33,597 nucleotides of DNA from contig JAAVZE010000027.1 of the NCBI GenBank assembly GCA_022791495.1, forward strand, positions 1-33,597, in the 5' to 3' direction. Shown one piece after another: positions 22,923 through 32,235 of the stretch (the first letter of the stretch is position 1; every line of letters begins with the position of its first letter). The translations under genes were made by a program, and so were the position numbers. This DNA comes from Eubacterium sp. (GTDB lineage: Bacteria; Bacillota; Clostridia; Lachnospirales; Lachnospiraceae). A model generated the notes under the pieces. It searched no databases and was not told where the DNA came from. It worked only from the letters and a program-made list of their open reading frames with translations.

Positions 22923-25900
22923 ATGCAGCAAAAATGGTATTGTGGGTTGATTAGATCAGTGGCCCTGGTATTGGTGGCCGCACTGTTTATCACACCTTTC
23001 GGCGCCGTAGATTTCGTATCGGCAGCCGGAAAGAAAACAATTAAAACAATTCAGCTTACCAAACCGGCGGTGAAAACGCTGGCGTTGCAAAAGGGTGAGA
23101 AGTACAAGCTTAACTGGAAAGTGACACCAAAAAATTTGAAGAAAAAGGTAACATTTACCTCTGGTAAAAAATCGGTGGTCAGTGCCGGCAAAAATGGGGT
23201 GCTGAAGGCAAAAAAGGCCGGTAAGGCGACCATAACTATCCAGAGTAAGACGAAACCCAAAAAGACGGTAAAGTTAAAGGTAACCGTACATAAGAAACTT
23301 ACGAAGGCAAAGAAGGTATCGTTGAATCATAAGTCAGCCGTACTGGTGCCGGGAGGCAGGCTGGCACTGAAAGCAACGATCACACCGAAGAAAGCGACGG
23401 TCAAAAAAGTGACCTACAGTTCTTCGGAAAAGTCGGTAGCCACCGTCAGCCAGAAAGGAATTGTTACGGCAAAGAAAGAGGGAACGGCAAAAATTACAGC
23501 CTATGCCCAGGATGGCAGAGGGGCAAAAGCAGTATGTAATATAAAAGTAGAAAAGAATTCTGCAAATGTTGAGCCGGCTGGCGGTCTGGGAACGGGAACG
23601 CCTTCGGCGGCGCCTACCGGAGAACCATCCAAGGGAACAGAGACACCTACGGCAGTGCCATCGAAAATGCCGCCCGTGGGCACAGAAGAGCCATCGGTGA
23701 CGCCAGGCACAACGCCATCCACGGAAACAGAAAATCCTTCGGTGACACCGGACACAACACCGTCTACGGGAACAGGAAGTCCTTCGGCGACACCAAGTGC
23801 AAAGCCTTCCCCGAGTCCGATCCAGGATCAGCCATACAAAGATAAATTTTTGCTGTCAACGGAAAATCAGGCGGTGTCGGTGTATATCGATGAGAGTGGC
23901 AGCGATTATGAGGGTATGCGCCTTGTGGCAGAATCCTTTGCCGGGGATATGGCGCTCGTATCAGAAGCGGGGGCAGCTCCCAATATTCTGACCAGGCAGT
24001 CAGATTTAAAGGGTTCGGCTATTATAGTGGGATCCATCGGTAATAACGATGTTATTGATTCGTTGATCGAGAAAAATAGGGTGGAAGTTTCAGATATAGA
24101 GGGAAAATGGGAAACCTACAAAATCCAGGTAATAGAGAATCCCACGGAACAAGTGGGAAAAGCGGTTGTCGTTGTGGGAAGTGACAAGAGAGGTGCGATC
24201 TATGGTCTGTATCATATTTCCGAGATGATGGGTGTATCTCCATGGGTGTACTGGGGTGATGCCCTGCCGGAGACGAAAAAGGAAATTGTGCTGGAGGACA
24301 AAGATCTTACCATTACTTCAAAAGAACCATCGGTAAAATACCGTGGTATATTCCTGAACGATGAAGCCCCATCTCTGACCGGATGGGTAAAAAATAAGTT
24401 TGGAGATTATAACGAAGATTTTTATAAGCATGTATATGAGCTGATCCTGCGCTGTAAAGGGAATTATCTCTGGCCGGCGATGTGGTCCAATTCATTTAGT
24501 GAGGACGGCAGGGAAACTCCTATAGCGAATGCTGAGCTGGCAGACCAGTATGGTATCGTAATGGGAACCTCCCATCATGAGCCGTTGTGCCGTGCCGGTG
24601 TGGAATGGCAGAGAAATTATGAGAAGTATGGCACCAGTAATGTGTGGGATTTCAACGAAAATGGAGATGCGATTACGAAATTCTGGCAGGGCGGAGTGGA
24701 GAGAAATAAAGCCTTTGAAAATGTATACACACTGGGCATGAGAGGGGAAGCAGACTCATCCCTTGGTGGAACTGTTGCGGAAAATATACAGCTTTTAAAG
24801 GATGTTATCACGACGCAGAAGAACATTCTGAAAGAGAATTCACTGTCCGATGCACCACAGGTGCTCACGGTATACAAAGAGGTTGAAAATTTCTGGCATG
24901 GAGATGCGGAGACAGAAGGTTTAAAAAAATGGAATGCTCTGGATGATGTGACGATCATGCTGTGCGATGACAACTTTGGAAATATGCGCACCCTTCCGAC
25001 GACGGAAGAAGAAATAAATCGAAAGGGTGGCTGGGGGATGTATTACCATTTCGATTATCATGGTGGTCCTACTTCTTATGAGTGGGTGAATTCTGTCGAG
25101 CTCAACAAAGTGTGGGAGCAGATGACGATGGCGTATGAACATGGCATCGATGATATCTGGATCGTCAATGTCGGTGACCTCAAACCAATGGAGATGAATA
25201 TATCCTATTTCCTTGACATGGCATATGACTATGACACATGGGGAGCCGGCGGTCTGAATAAGACAGAGACCTACAGAAAGCAGTGGGTAAAGCAGCAGTT
25301 TGGCCCGGCGCTGAACGATAAACAGGTGGAAGATGTAGATTCTATCCTGAAAGACTATACATGGCTGAATGGCTCCTGCAAACCGGAGACATTAAATTCT
25401 GCAACCTATCATGTGACGAATTATAACGAGGCGATGGAGATGCTCGGAAAAATTGAAGGCATGATTCAGAAAGCAGATCAATATAAGGAATTGATACCCG
25501 CGAAGCTGCAGGCAGCTTACTATGAGCTGGTATATTTTCCGGCGGTGGCCTCTGCCAATGTGGCCAAAATACAGATCTATGCCGGTCTGAATACATATTA
25601 TTACGATCAGGGAAGCATACTTGCCAATCTTTATGCTTCGCTGTTGGAGCAGGCGGTTCAGAGGGACCAGGATCTGGAATATACCTACAATTCAGACATG
25701 CCAGGAGTGGGTGACAAGTGGAAAAATATGATGAGCTCGCCCCATGTCGGCTTTATTACATGGAATTCCAACGGCTGGAGCTATCCTCAGGCGAAATGGG
25801 TTACGCCGCCGGAGTCTCCTTTGATGCTGGTAAATCTTCAGAATCAGGAAAAAGCGGTAACAAAAGGGGAAGCCAGTCTGGATGATTTTACGAATATCAA

Positions 25901-28900
25901 TCAGGAGTCCTATACCATTACGATTTCTAACGGTGGAGGACAGTCTTTTGCCTACAAAGCGACGCCAAGTGATGACTGGATCCGTGTGTCCCAAAGTTCC
26001 GGACGTGTGACGATGCAGGATATGCTGGAGGTGTCGGTTGACTGGAGTAAGGTGACGGAGAACAAGAGTGGTACGGTGACGTTAGAAGGTGCAGACGGAA
26101 CTGTTACCCTGAAAGTGAATGCGAAAGTATATGATACATCAGCGCTGGATGATAAAACTTATGTGTATGCGAATGGATATGCGTCAATGCTTGCCGGGCG
26201 GTTTACCGGCAGCGGAAAAGGTGCTGACGGGGCTGAGTGTAAGACCATTGAGGATTACGGAAAAATGGGAGAGGCCCTCCGGGCATTTCCAGGCACTTCT
26301 TCCTATGCAGGAAAACCAGAGGATGCCCCCTATGTGGAGTATAAGGTGCAGGTTCCGGCAGAAGGGGATTACAAACTGACGGCATATACGGCGCCATCGA
26401 ACAACATCGACCGGAATGATGTCAGCATTCGGTACGGTTTATCCGTCAATGGAAGTGACATTTCTGTCGTAAATACAATTAACAGTTCCAATTTTTCACC
26501 GGGAGCTTACAGCGGCACATGGACCACCGACGTGAAGATGAATGGCCGCCGGACAGAAGGTGATGTACATCTGACGAGTGGTGTCAATACCCTTCGGATT
26601 TATGCAGTGGATCCAACCTTTGTACTGCAAAAGCTGGTGGTTTCCGAAGCTTCCGTTAAGACTTCGCATTTTGGTCCTGGCGAAAGTTATTATGTTGGTA
26701 AGAATGTCAGTGAAAAAACCGCGTTGACAGAACTCCCCGATGATCATTTTGTTGTACCAGGACTGATAGATGCAGCTGCTTTCGAGGGAAGTAAAGAACC
26801 GGATCAGACCGTACTTCATGCAGAGGCAGGAAAAGAGTATGCTTATCCGGTTATTGTGACAGGTGAGAATACATATCAGTTCAGCTTCAGCGCAAAATCG
26901 GAACAAGGTGCACAGGTGAAACTTCTGTGGAAGGACAAAGTGATCGGTACACTCGAGATTGGCAAAGAAGATTCGATTTACCGGATGGAAAGCGACGTGG
27001 AGCTGACACCGGGACAGGGCATTGTCACCTTAAAAGTAGAAAGCGGCAGTGCAGATATTGAATATATCAAGGCTGGCATCAAGGACAGCACAGGCAGACA
27101 GGCGGCTTATCTGTCAGCATCTTCAGAACAGTCCGGCCATGGTGCGGTATCTGCCTATGATGGCGAAAATAAAACGACGTGGAGGCCAGAGGCTGCCGAT
27201 GCAGAAAAATGGATTATTCTGGATTTCGACAGTGAATACTATTTTGACCGTTTTGCCCTTGTGGGTACCGGTGTAACCGGTTATCAGGTGCAGATACAGG
27301 AGGGTGACAACTGGAATACCGTTTATACCGGCACAGAGATAACAAAGGGAGCCCAGATTTTTATTCAGGGAAAGAAAGCGCTCAAGAGTCAAAAACTGCG
27401 GTTTGTATTTGAGGGTACCGATATTGAGATCGCAGAAATTGATGTGAAGCCATATTTGAACTGGGCAATGGAAGACAATGTAACATTGAGTGGTGAAAAG
27501 AATGGAGGCGGCAGTATTTCAGTGCCGGCCAGCGTTACAGATGGTGACCGCATCACAAAGGGTCTGGAAGCTAGTGTAGGGTCCAGCTCAGATGCAGGCA
27601 GGCATCTTGTAACGATGGAATTCGAGGAGCCGAGAACCATTGATACCGTACGGGTTGTATCGCTGCAAAGCAGTGAGGCAGCAAAACCAGGTACGGGAAC
27701 CGTACCTGATTTTGGAATGACTTCGGATCGGGCACAGTATTCTTACCGTGCTTCCTATTATGATGGCAGTACATGGACAGAAATCGGTACGACGGTTCGT
27801 CCAGCCAGTGGAGATCCAAAGGTATTTAGTGAATTTACCTTGAATAAACAAGTGAAGGCATATGCGGTACGGCTGGAGATCTATACCTCAAACTGGATAC
27901 GGATCAATGAATTTGAAGCAGTTCAGACACAGAAATTCCAGGCAGTGGCTGCCGATACAGAAAAAGAATTTACAAAGGCAGCAACACAGTTTGATGTGAA
28001 TTTAAGCAAAGACATTTCACTGGGAAGAATTGTTTTAGAAGGTGCCTGCGACCCATCTCTCGCTTTTTCCTACTTTGATAAAGAAAAGGCGTCCTATGAG
28101 AGGATCGATGCCAAAAACATTGATGTAATTAAAACGGCAGATGGATGTTATGCAATTCCGGCAAAAGAAATTGTGACCTCCGCACTGCGTATTACCTCAG
28201 AAAATGAACTTGCAATTACGAAAGTGGTTGTCTATGAGGCGGCAAAATGGCAGGAGGTGGCTTCGGACTGCCAGTGTGATCTGCAGAGTCCGGTTTTCAA
28301 AAATGCAGACGATATTGTGATTCCTTATGGAAAGGACAGCGTAAAAATTGCTCTCGAATCAGAGGCTGCCCACGGCAGCTGCCAGACAGACGGCCATGAG
28401 AACGGTGTTGTCAGTTATCGTTACTCCCTGTCGGATAATTCCGACGGTATCGCGGAACTAGATGGTACCGGGATCCGGTTTAAGGGCAATGGTACGGTTA
28501 CGCTCCGCATACAGGCAGAATTAAACGGGTATGTCCGTTATGGAATGAAGACATTTCATGTGACGAAAGCAACGGAAGTATCTGATACTTATAAAAACTA
28601 TGCGGCCGCCGCTAACGGCGGGGAAGGTGCTGTTCCGGCCGGAGGGGAAGGAACAGCCTCCCGGCTGATTGACGGAGATAAGCATTCCAATAATGGCAGA
28701 TGGCGTATACAGGCTTCTACTGCCTATGCCGAGGTATATTTTGACGGTATGAAAGACATTGACAAAGTATATTTCTATTCACAGCAGAGTGATGCCGCTG
28801 TGGAGGAAATTACCGATGATATGACCTCCACACTGGCCCAGAAGGATCTGACCTTCTCTTATCTGAAAGATGGTAAATGGGTTAAGTTTGAAGGGGGAAC

Positions 28901-29825
28901 GATTACCGGAAATGACAAAGTGAAGTGCGGTATCGAGTTGACGGATTCAGTGAGAACACCGGCCATCCGTGTTGATGTAGACAGTGCAGTTCAGGGATGG
29001 ATCCGTATCATGGAAATTGAGGCGTATGGGGAAAAAGTTGATACGGCAGGCTGTCAGTGCCAGCTCGGTACACCAGAATTAATCTGTGGGGATTCCATCG
29101 AAGTAGACAAAGAGACTTCACTTGGTTCCCTTACGTTGAATGCGGATGCTGTCTATTATAGCAGAGGTTGTAAGGAGCCGGGGCATGGTACCGGAAAGCC
29201 GTCTTATACTTATGCGGTTGTACAGGATGACGCGAACATTGCTTCCTTAAATGGAGATAAGCTCACTGTCAATGGCATGGGTACTGTGAAAATCCGTGTA
29301 ACGGCTTCCCTGAATGGAATTTCAAAAAGCGCAGATAAGGAAATATCGGCAGTGAAATCCGGTTACACCAACTTTGCACTTGCTTCTAATGGAAGTACAG
29401 CGACTTGTTCTGAGGGTTATGACTCAAGTGGTCCGCCGGAAAATGTAATTGATGGAAATAACTCTTTTAGCAATAATAAGAGATGGAGGACAAGTGTTTT
29501 TCCGGCATATCTGGAGATAGATTTCGGCCAGAGCCGTACTATTGACAGGATCAGCCTGTTCAGCCAGCAGGATTCCGGCAACACCACGCCGACGCTCGGC
29601 ATGACAGGAAAATATGCCATTTCTGATTTTAATATTTCCTATTGGGACGGCACTGGAAATGAGTGGAAAGAACTTGAGAATGTGACGTCAAATAAGGCAA
29701 TATGGTATCAGTTCGTACTGGATCAACAGATAACCACATCCAGGATCCGCATCGACATACCGACGAAAGTATGTGATGGCTGGGCGCGTATAGTGGAAAT
29801 CGAAGCATGGGGATATGCTGACTAG
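22923..29825 (+). CDS. Secreted giant GH115 family glycosidase with multiple F5/8-type modules, third copy
   Basis: The 2300 residues run: signal peptide (1 to about 35), two lysine-rich Ig-like (Big_2-type) domains (36-125 and 126-215), Pro/Thr/Ser linker (220-300), GH115 N-terminal domain and barrel (about 310-990), small beta domain (near 1000-1070), GH115 C-terminal domain (1078-1260). Next come galactose-binding-like (F5/8 type C, CBM32-like) modules near 1389-1510, 1510-1672 and 1673-1780, a Cys-containing beta module (1782-1883), an F5/8 module (1890-2038), a second Cys module (2043-2146) and a final F5/8 module (2147-2300). Catalytic-domain motifs are KYRGIFLNDEAP, GNYLWPAMWSNSF, MGTSHHEPL, GMRGEAD (D611), VYKEV (E653), YYHFDYHGGPTSYEW and WIVNVGDLKPMEMN. 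No sortase signal is present. AAGGAG precedes ATG 22923. Likely extracellular and glycan-bound; substrate inferred. Confidence 0.9.
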   Translation: MQQKWYCGLIRSVALVLVAALFITPFGAVDFVSAAGKKTIKTIQLTKPAVKTLALQKGEKYKLNWKVTPKNLKKKVTFTSGKKSVVSAGKNGVLKAKKAGKATITIQSKTKPKKTVKLKVTVHKKLTKAKKVSLNHKSAVLVPGGRLALKATITPKKATVKKVTYSSSEKSVATVSQKGIVTAKKEGTAKITAYAQDGRGAKAVCNIKVEKNSANVEPAGGLGTGTPSAAPTGEPSKGTETPTAVPSKMPPVGTEEPSVTPGTTPSTETENPSVTPDTTPSTGTGSPSATPSAKPSPSPIQDQPYKDKFLLSTENQAVSVYIDESGSDYEGMRLVAESFAGDMALVSEAGAAPNILTRQSDLKGSAIIVGSIGNNDVIDSLIEKNRVEVSDIEGKWETYKIQVIENPTEQVGKAVVVVGSDKRGAIYGLYHISEMMGVSPWVYWGDALPETKKEIVLEDKDLTITSKEPSVKYRGIFLNDEAPSLTGWVKNKFGDYNEDFYKHVYELILRCKGNYLWPAMWSNSFSEDGRETPIANAELADQYGIVMGTSHHEPLCRAGVEWQRNYEKYGTSNVWDFNENGDAITKFWQGGVERNKAFENVYTLGMRGEADSSLGGTVAENIQLLKDVITTQKNILKENSLSDAPQVLTVYKEVENFWHGDAETEGLKKWNALDDVTIMLCDDNFGNMRTLPTTEEEINRKGGWGMYYHFDYHGGPTSYEWVNSVELNKVWEQMTMAYEHGIDDIWIVNVGDLKPMEMNISYFLDMAYDYDTWGAGGLNKTETYRKQWVKQQFGPALNDKQVEDVDSILKDYTWLNGSCKPETLNSATYHVTNYNEAMEMLGKIEGMIQKADQYKELIPAKLQAAYYELVYFPAVASANVAKIQIYAGLNTYYYDQGSILANLYASLLEQAVQRDQDLEYTYNSDMPGVGDKWKNMMSSPHVGFITWNSNGWSYPQAKWVTPPESPLMLVNLQNQEKAVTKGEASLDDFTNINQESYTITISNGGGQSFAYKATPSDDWIRVSQSSGRVTMQDMLEVSVDWSKVTENKSGTVTLEGADGTVTLKVNAKVYDTSALDDKTYVYANGYASMLAGRFTGSGKGADGAECKTIEDYGKMGEALRAFPGTSSYAGKPEDAPYVEYKVQVPAEGDYKLTAYTAPSNNIDRNDVSIRYGLSVNGSDISVVNTINSSNFSPGAYSGTWTTDVKMNGRRTEGDVHLTSGVNTLRIYAVDPTFVLQKLVVSEASVKTSHFGPGESYYVGKNVSEKTALTELPDDHFVVPGLIDAAAFEGSKEPDQTVLHAEAGKEYAYPVIVTGENTYQFSFSAKSEQGAQVKLLWKDKVIGTLEIGKEDSIYRMESDVELTPGQGIVTLKVESGSADIEYIKAGIKDSTGRQAAYLSASSEQSGHGAVSAYDGENKTTWRPEAADAEKWIILDFDSEYYFDRFALVGTGVTGYQVQIQEGDNWNTVYTGTEITKGAQIFIQGKKALKSQKLRFVFEGTDIEIAEIDVKPYLNWAMEDNVTLSGEKNGGGSISVPASVTDGDRITKGLEASVGSSSDAGRHLVTMEFEEPRTIDTVRVVSLQSSEAAKPGTGTVPDFGMTSDRAQYSYRASYYDGSTWTEIGTTVRPASGDPKVFSEFTLNKQVKAYAVRLEIYTSNWIRINEFEAVQTQKFQAVAADTEKEFTKAATQFDVNLSKDISLGRIVLEGACDPSLAFSYFDKEKASYERIDAKNIDVIKTADGCYAIPAKEIVTSALRITSENELAITKVVVYEAAKWQEVASDCQCDLQSPVFKNADDIVIPYGKDSVKIALESEAAHGSCQTDGHENGVVSYRYSLSDNSDGIAELDGTGIRFKGNGTVTLRIQAELNGYVRYGMKTFHVTKATEVSDTYKNYAAAANGGEGAVPAGGEGTASRLIDGDKHSNNGRWRIQASTAYAEVYFDGMKDIDKVYFYSQQSDAAVEEITDDMTSTLAQKDLTFSYLKDGKWVKFEGGTITGNDKVKCGIELTDSVRTPAIRVDVDSAVQGWIRIMEIEAYGEKVDTAGCQCQLGTPELICGDSIEVDKETSLGSLTLNADAVYYSRGCKEPGHGTGKPSYTYAVVQDDANIASLNGDKLTVNGMGTVKIRVTASLNGISKSADKEISAVKSGYTNFALASNGSTATCSEGYDSSGPPENVIDGNNSFSNNKRWRTSVFPAYLEIDFGQSRTIDRISLFSQQDSGNTTPTLGMTGKYAISDFNISYWDGTGNEWKELENVTSNKAIWYQFVLDQQITTSRIRIDIPTKVCDGWARIVEIEAWGYAD

Positions 29826-29855
29826 TGTAGTGGTTTTATGATTCAACTAATAAGA

Positions 29856-29907
29856 GAGGCTGTTACACTGACTGGAAAAATCAGTTGGTGTGCAGCCTCC
29901 TTTCCAT
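29856..29907 (+). terminator. Terminator of the third GH115 gene
   Basis: GAGGCTG (29856-29862) through ACTG pairs with CAGT through CAGCCTC (ending 29899), a long stem with one bulge and loop GAAAAAT, followed by CTTTCC. The T-run is short but the stem is strong. Confidence 0.65.
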
Positions 29908-29960
29908 GTCTAAAGAAAAAATTTTCATGCTTTCAAGCAGCGTTAGGCTGGAAGAGGTTG

Positions 29961-29988
29961 TAAAATTGTGGATATTATGGTAGGATAA
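29961..29988 (+). promoter_or_regulatory. Candidate sigma-D (motility-type) promoter of the chemotaxis receptor
   Basis: TAAA (29961-29964) and TAGGATAA (29981-29988) are 16 bases apart. The second box matches the GATAA end of the sigma-D consensus GCCGATAA but not its first bases. A promoter of this class is expected for a chemoreceptor, but the match is only partial. Confidence 0.4.
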
Positions 29989-30014
29989 TATTGGAAAGGA
30001 AAGGCTTGATAAGT

Positions 30015-30088
30015 TAGCTCGATGGCGCCGTCGGGCTACAATAATGAAATTACACGAAAGCAGGATGAAACTGCTTTAGACAGGAGGA
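30015..30088 (+). promoter_or_regulatory. Structured leader of the chemotaxis receptor, possible CsrA site
   Basis: Hairpin 1 pairs TAGCTCGA (30015-30022) with TCGGGCTA (30031-30038). Hairpin 2 pairs AAAGCAG (30057-30063) with CTGCTTT (30071-30077) and presents GGAT at the loop. Five bases later comes ACAGGAGG, which contains the ribosome site (30082-30087). GGA in a hairpin loop plus GGA in the ribosome site is the arrangement CsrA uses for translational repression. It fits no riboswitch class I know. Confidence 0.4.
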
Positions 30089-30091
30089 AGT

Positions 30092-32131
30092 ATGGTGAAA
30101 AACTGGAAAATGGGGTTTGTCATTGCAACAATTGTTGCCGTGATTTCTGCGGTGTCGATGGGGGTAGTATTTTATATTTCCAATAGCAATATTACATCGG
30201 TGCTCATCCATGATGTGGAAAATAATATGCAGACATCTCTGGAGGCAAAAACGAAGCTGATTGACGAGTATATATTGAATGCAGAGAGTCAGCTGGTATC
30301 TTTTTCAAAAGAACGGGATATCCTGGATTTTTTACGAAATACAGAGAATAAGGCGAAGCAGCAAGAGCTGCAGGCTTATAATTCGGAGTATTTTGCGGCT
30401 CTGAAAGGCTGGGAGGGGATGTATGTGTGCGACTGGAAGACGGAGACACTGACCCATTCTAATACATCTGCGGTAGGACTGGTCCTGCGTGAGGGCGACT
30501 CCCTCAAGCAGCTCCACGAAAATCTGACAGCGGCAAAGGGCGGTGTATTCAATACAGGTATTCTGAAGTCGCCGGCCTCGGGACAGCTCATAATATCCAT
30601 GTATGTCCCGATTTATGATGGGGATACTCCTCTTGGATTTGTCGGAGGCGCGATCCAGACAGATGGACTTGCACAGCAGCTGGATGCCGTTTCTACACAT
30701 GGCATTGAGAATATGATCTATTCGCTTATCAATGTGGGGAAGAGGCAGTATATATTTGATGATAACCCCGACCTGATCCTGACAGAGATCCAGGAGAAAT
30801 CTCTTTTGGATGTCATTTCCATGATTGATGGCGGGAAGGAAACCGGGCAGGTTACATATAACGGGAAAGATGGCGTGGAATATTTTTCGGTTTTTAAGTC
30901 GATCCCGGAGAGAGGATGGGCGCTGGTGATCAGGAATGACAAGGACGAACTGTATCAGCCAGTATACGAGAGCCGGCTGGTCCTTGGCATTGTTTGCATT
31001 CTTGCTTTTCTTTTGATTACCGTTATGTCATGGGTGATGATAACCGTCAATTTGAAACCGCTCAAAAAGGTGATCAGAAAGATTGAGAAGATCGAGACAC
31101 TGGACTTGAGTGAGGATGATATGATCGAGGGTTATATTGGATACAGGAGCGAAGTCGGAAAGCTGGCTACGGCGGTGGATTCACTTACAGTTACATTCCG
31201 TAAGATGCTGAATACATTGAATGATTGTTCAGAGTCCCTGGTGGGAAGCTCAGAGACGATGCGGACGGCTTCAAAGGATTTGATGGGGAGTGTGGAAGAC
31301 AATTCGGCGACGACGGAAGAATTGTCTGCCAGCATCCTTAACACAAACTCATCCATAGGAGTGGTTACGGGTGAGGTTGAGAAAATCCATGATATCGTAG
31401 GGGATATTACGGACTGTGCCCGGGATGGAAGTGAAAAGAGTGTTACACTGATCCAGACGGCAAATACTATGAGCAAAACAGCAGCGGATACGTTGGAAAA
31501 CAATACGAAAAAGGTTGAGGAAACGAAGAGAAATATTGAGGATGCGATGCGGAATCTTCAGTCCCTTGTGAAGATCAACGAGATGGCCACTCAGATTTTG
31601 AATATTACGAGTCAGACCAATCTGCTCTCACTAAATGCTTCCATTGAGGCAGCAAGGGCAGGAGAGGCAGGAAAAGGGTTTGCGGTTGTCGCCAGAGAGA
31701 TTGGAAGCCTGGCGGAAAATTCATCTGAGACAGTCAACCAGATTCAGGCACTCTGCGTAGATGCAAACAAAAGTATAGAAAGCATTCAGATGTGTTTTGA
31801 AGATATCATCGCGTTTATGGAAACCGATGTATCCGGTAAATTTCAGGAATTTGCAACGATGGCCAGTCAGTATGAAGATGTGGTAAACGATATTCAGGAA
31901 GTTATTCATAGTATTCATAATAAAACTTCTGTATTTTCAGAGAGTGCAACGAATATACGGGAGCAGATCAATAATGTTAAGATGGCTTCCAATGACAACG
32001 AACAAGGGGTGGATGATATCATCGTCAAAAATGACATGACTACTCAAACTGCCGATTCTATTTATAAAATTGCAGATTTGAACCAGTCGAATGTGGAAGC
32101 GATCAAGGACATTCTGGATATGTTCAAATAG
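30092..32131 (+). CDS. Methyl-accepting chemotaxis protein with dCache-type sensor
   Basis: This 679-residue receptor has a first membrane helix (about residues 8-30), an extracellular sensor of about 265 residues with dCache-like features ([21 protein letters not shown] and [17 protein letters not shown]), and a second membrane helix (about 299-320). A HAMP linker (about 320-375) and a long coiled-coil signalling domain follow. The hairpin tip for CheA/CheW contact is [33 protein letters not shown] (near 505-537). No C-terminal CheR-binding pentapeptide is seen. It directly follows the GH115 island but has its own promoter region and terminator. A role in swimming toward xylan products is a guess from position; the ligand cannot be read from sequence. 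Start ATG 30092 follows AGGAGG by four bases; GTG 30095 is possible. Confidence 0.93.
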   Translation: MVKNWKMGFVIATIVAVISAVSMGVVFYISNSNITSVLIHDVENNMQTSLEAKTKLIDEYILNAESQLVSFSKERDILDFLRNTENKAKQQELQAYNSEYFAALKGWEGMYVCDWKTETLTHSNTSAVGLVLREGDSLKQLHENLTAAKGGVFNTGILKSPASGQLIISMYVPIYDGDTPLGFVGGAIQTDGLAQQLDAVSTHGIENMIYSLINVGKRQYIFDDNPDLILTEIQEKSLLDVISMIDGGKETGQVTYNGKDGVEYFSVFKSIPERGWALVIRNDKDELYQPVYESRLVLGIVCILAFLLITVMSWVMITVNLKPLKKVIRKIEKIETLDLSEDDMIEGYIGYRSEVGKLATAVDSLTVTFRKMLNTLNDCSESLVGSSETMRTASKDLMGSVEDNSATTEELSASILNTNSSIGVVTGEVEKIHDIVGDITDCARDGSEKSVTLIQTANTMSKTAADTLENNTKKVEETKRNIEDAMRNLQSLVKINEMATQILNITSQTNLLSLNASIEAARAGEAGKGFAVVAREIGSLAENSSETVNQIQALCVDANKSIESIQMCFEDIIAFMETDVSGKFQEFATMASQYEDVVNDIQEVIHSIHNKTSVFSESATNIREQINNVKMASNDNEQGVDDIIVKNDMTTQTADSIYKIADLNQSNVEAIKDILDMFK

Positions 32132-32142
32132 GGAATAGACAA

Positions 32143-32195
32143 AGGCTGTCGCGTCAATGGATGATAAACCAATTGATGTGACAGCCTATTTTAAC
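32143..32195. terminator. Terminator of the chemotaxis receptor gene
   Basis: AGGCTGTC then GCGTCAATGG (from 32143) pairs with CCAATTGATGTGACAGCCT (ending 32187), nearly continuous apart from a few wobble or mismatch positions, followed by ATTTTAAC. It may also slow transcription from converging argH. Confidence 0.75.
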
Positions 32196-32235
32196 ATAGT
32201 TTGACAGTGCCATCGAGCTATCGAGAGAAAAAAAC

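Noticed and set aside
30001-30091. Cyclic di-GMP or other riboswitch upstream of the chemoreceptor gene
   Set aside because: The interval lacks the conserved GEMM core segments and is too short for the common classes; only two simple hairpins are seen.
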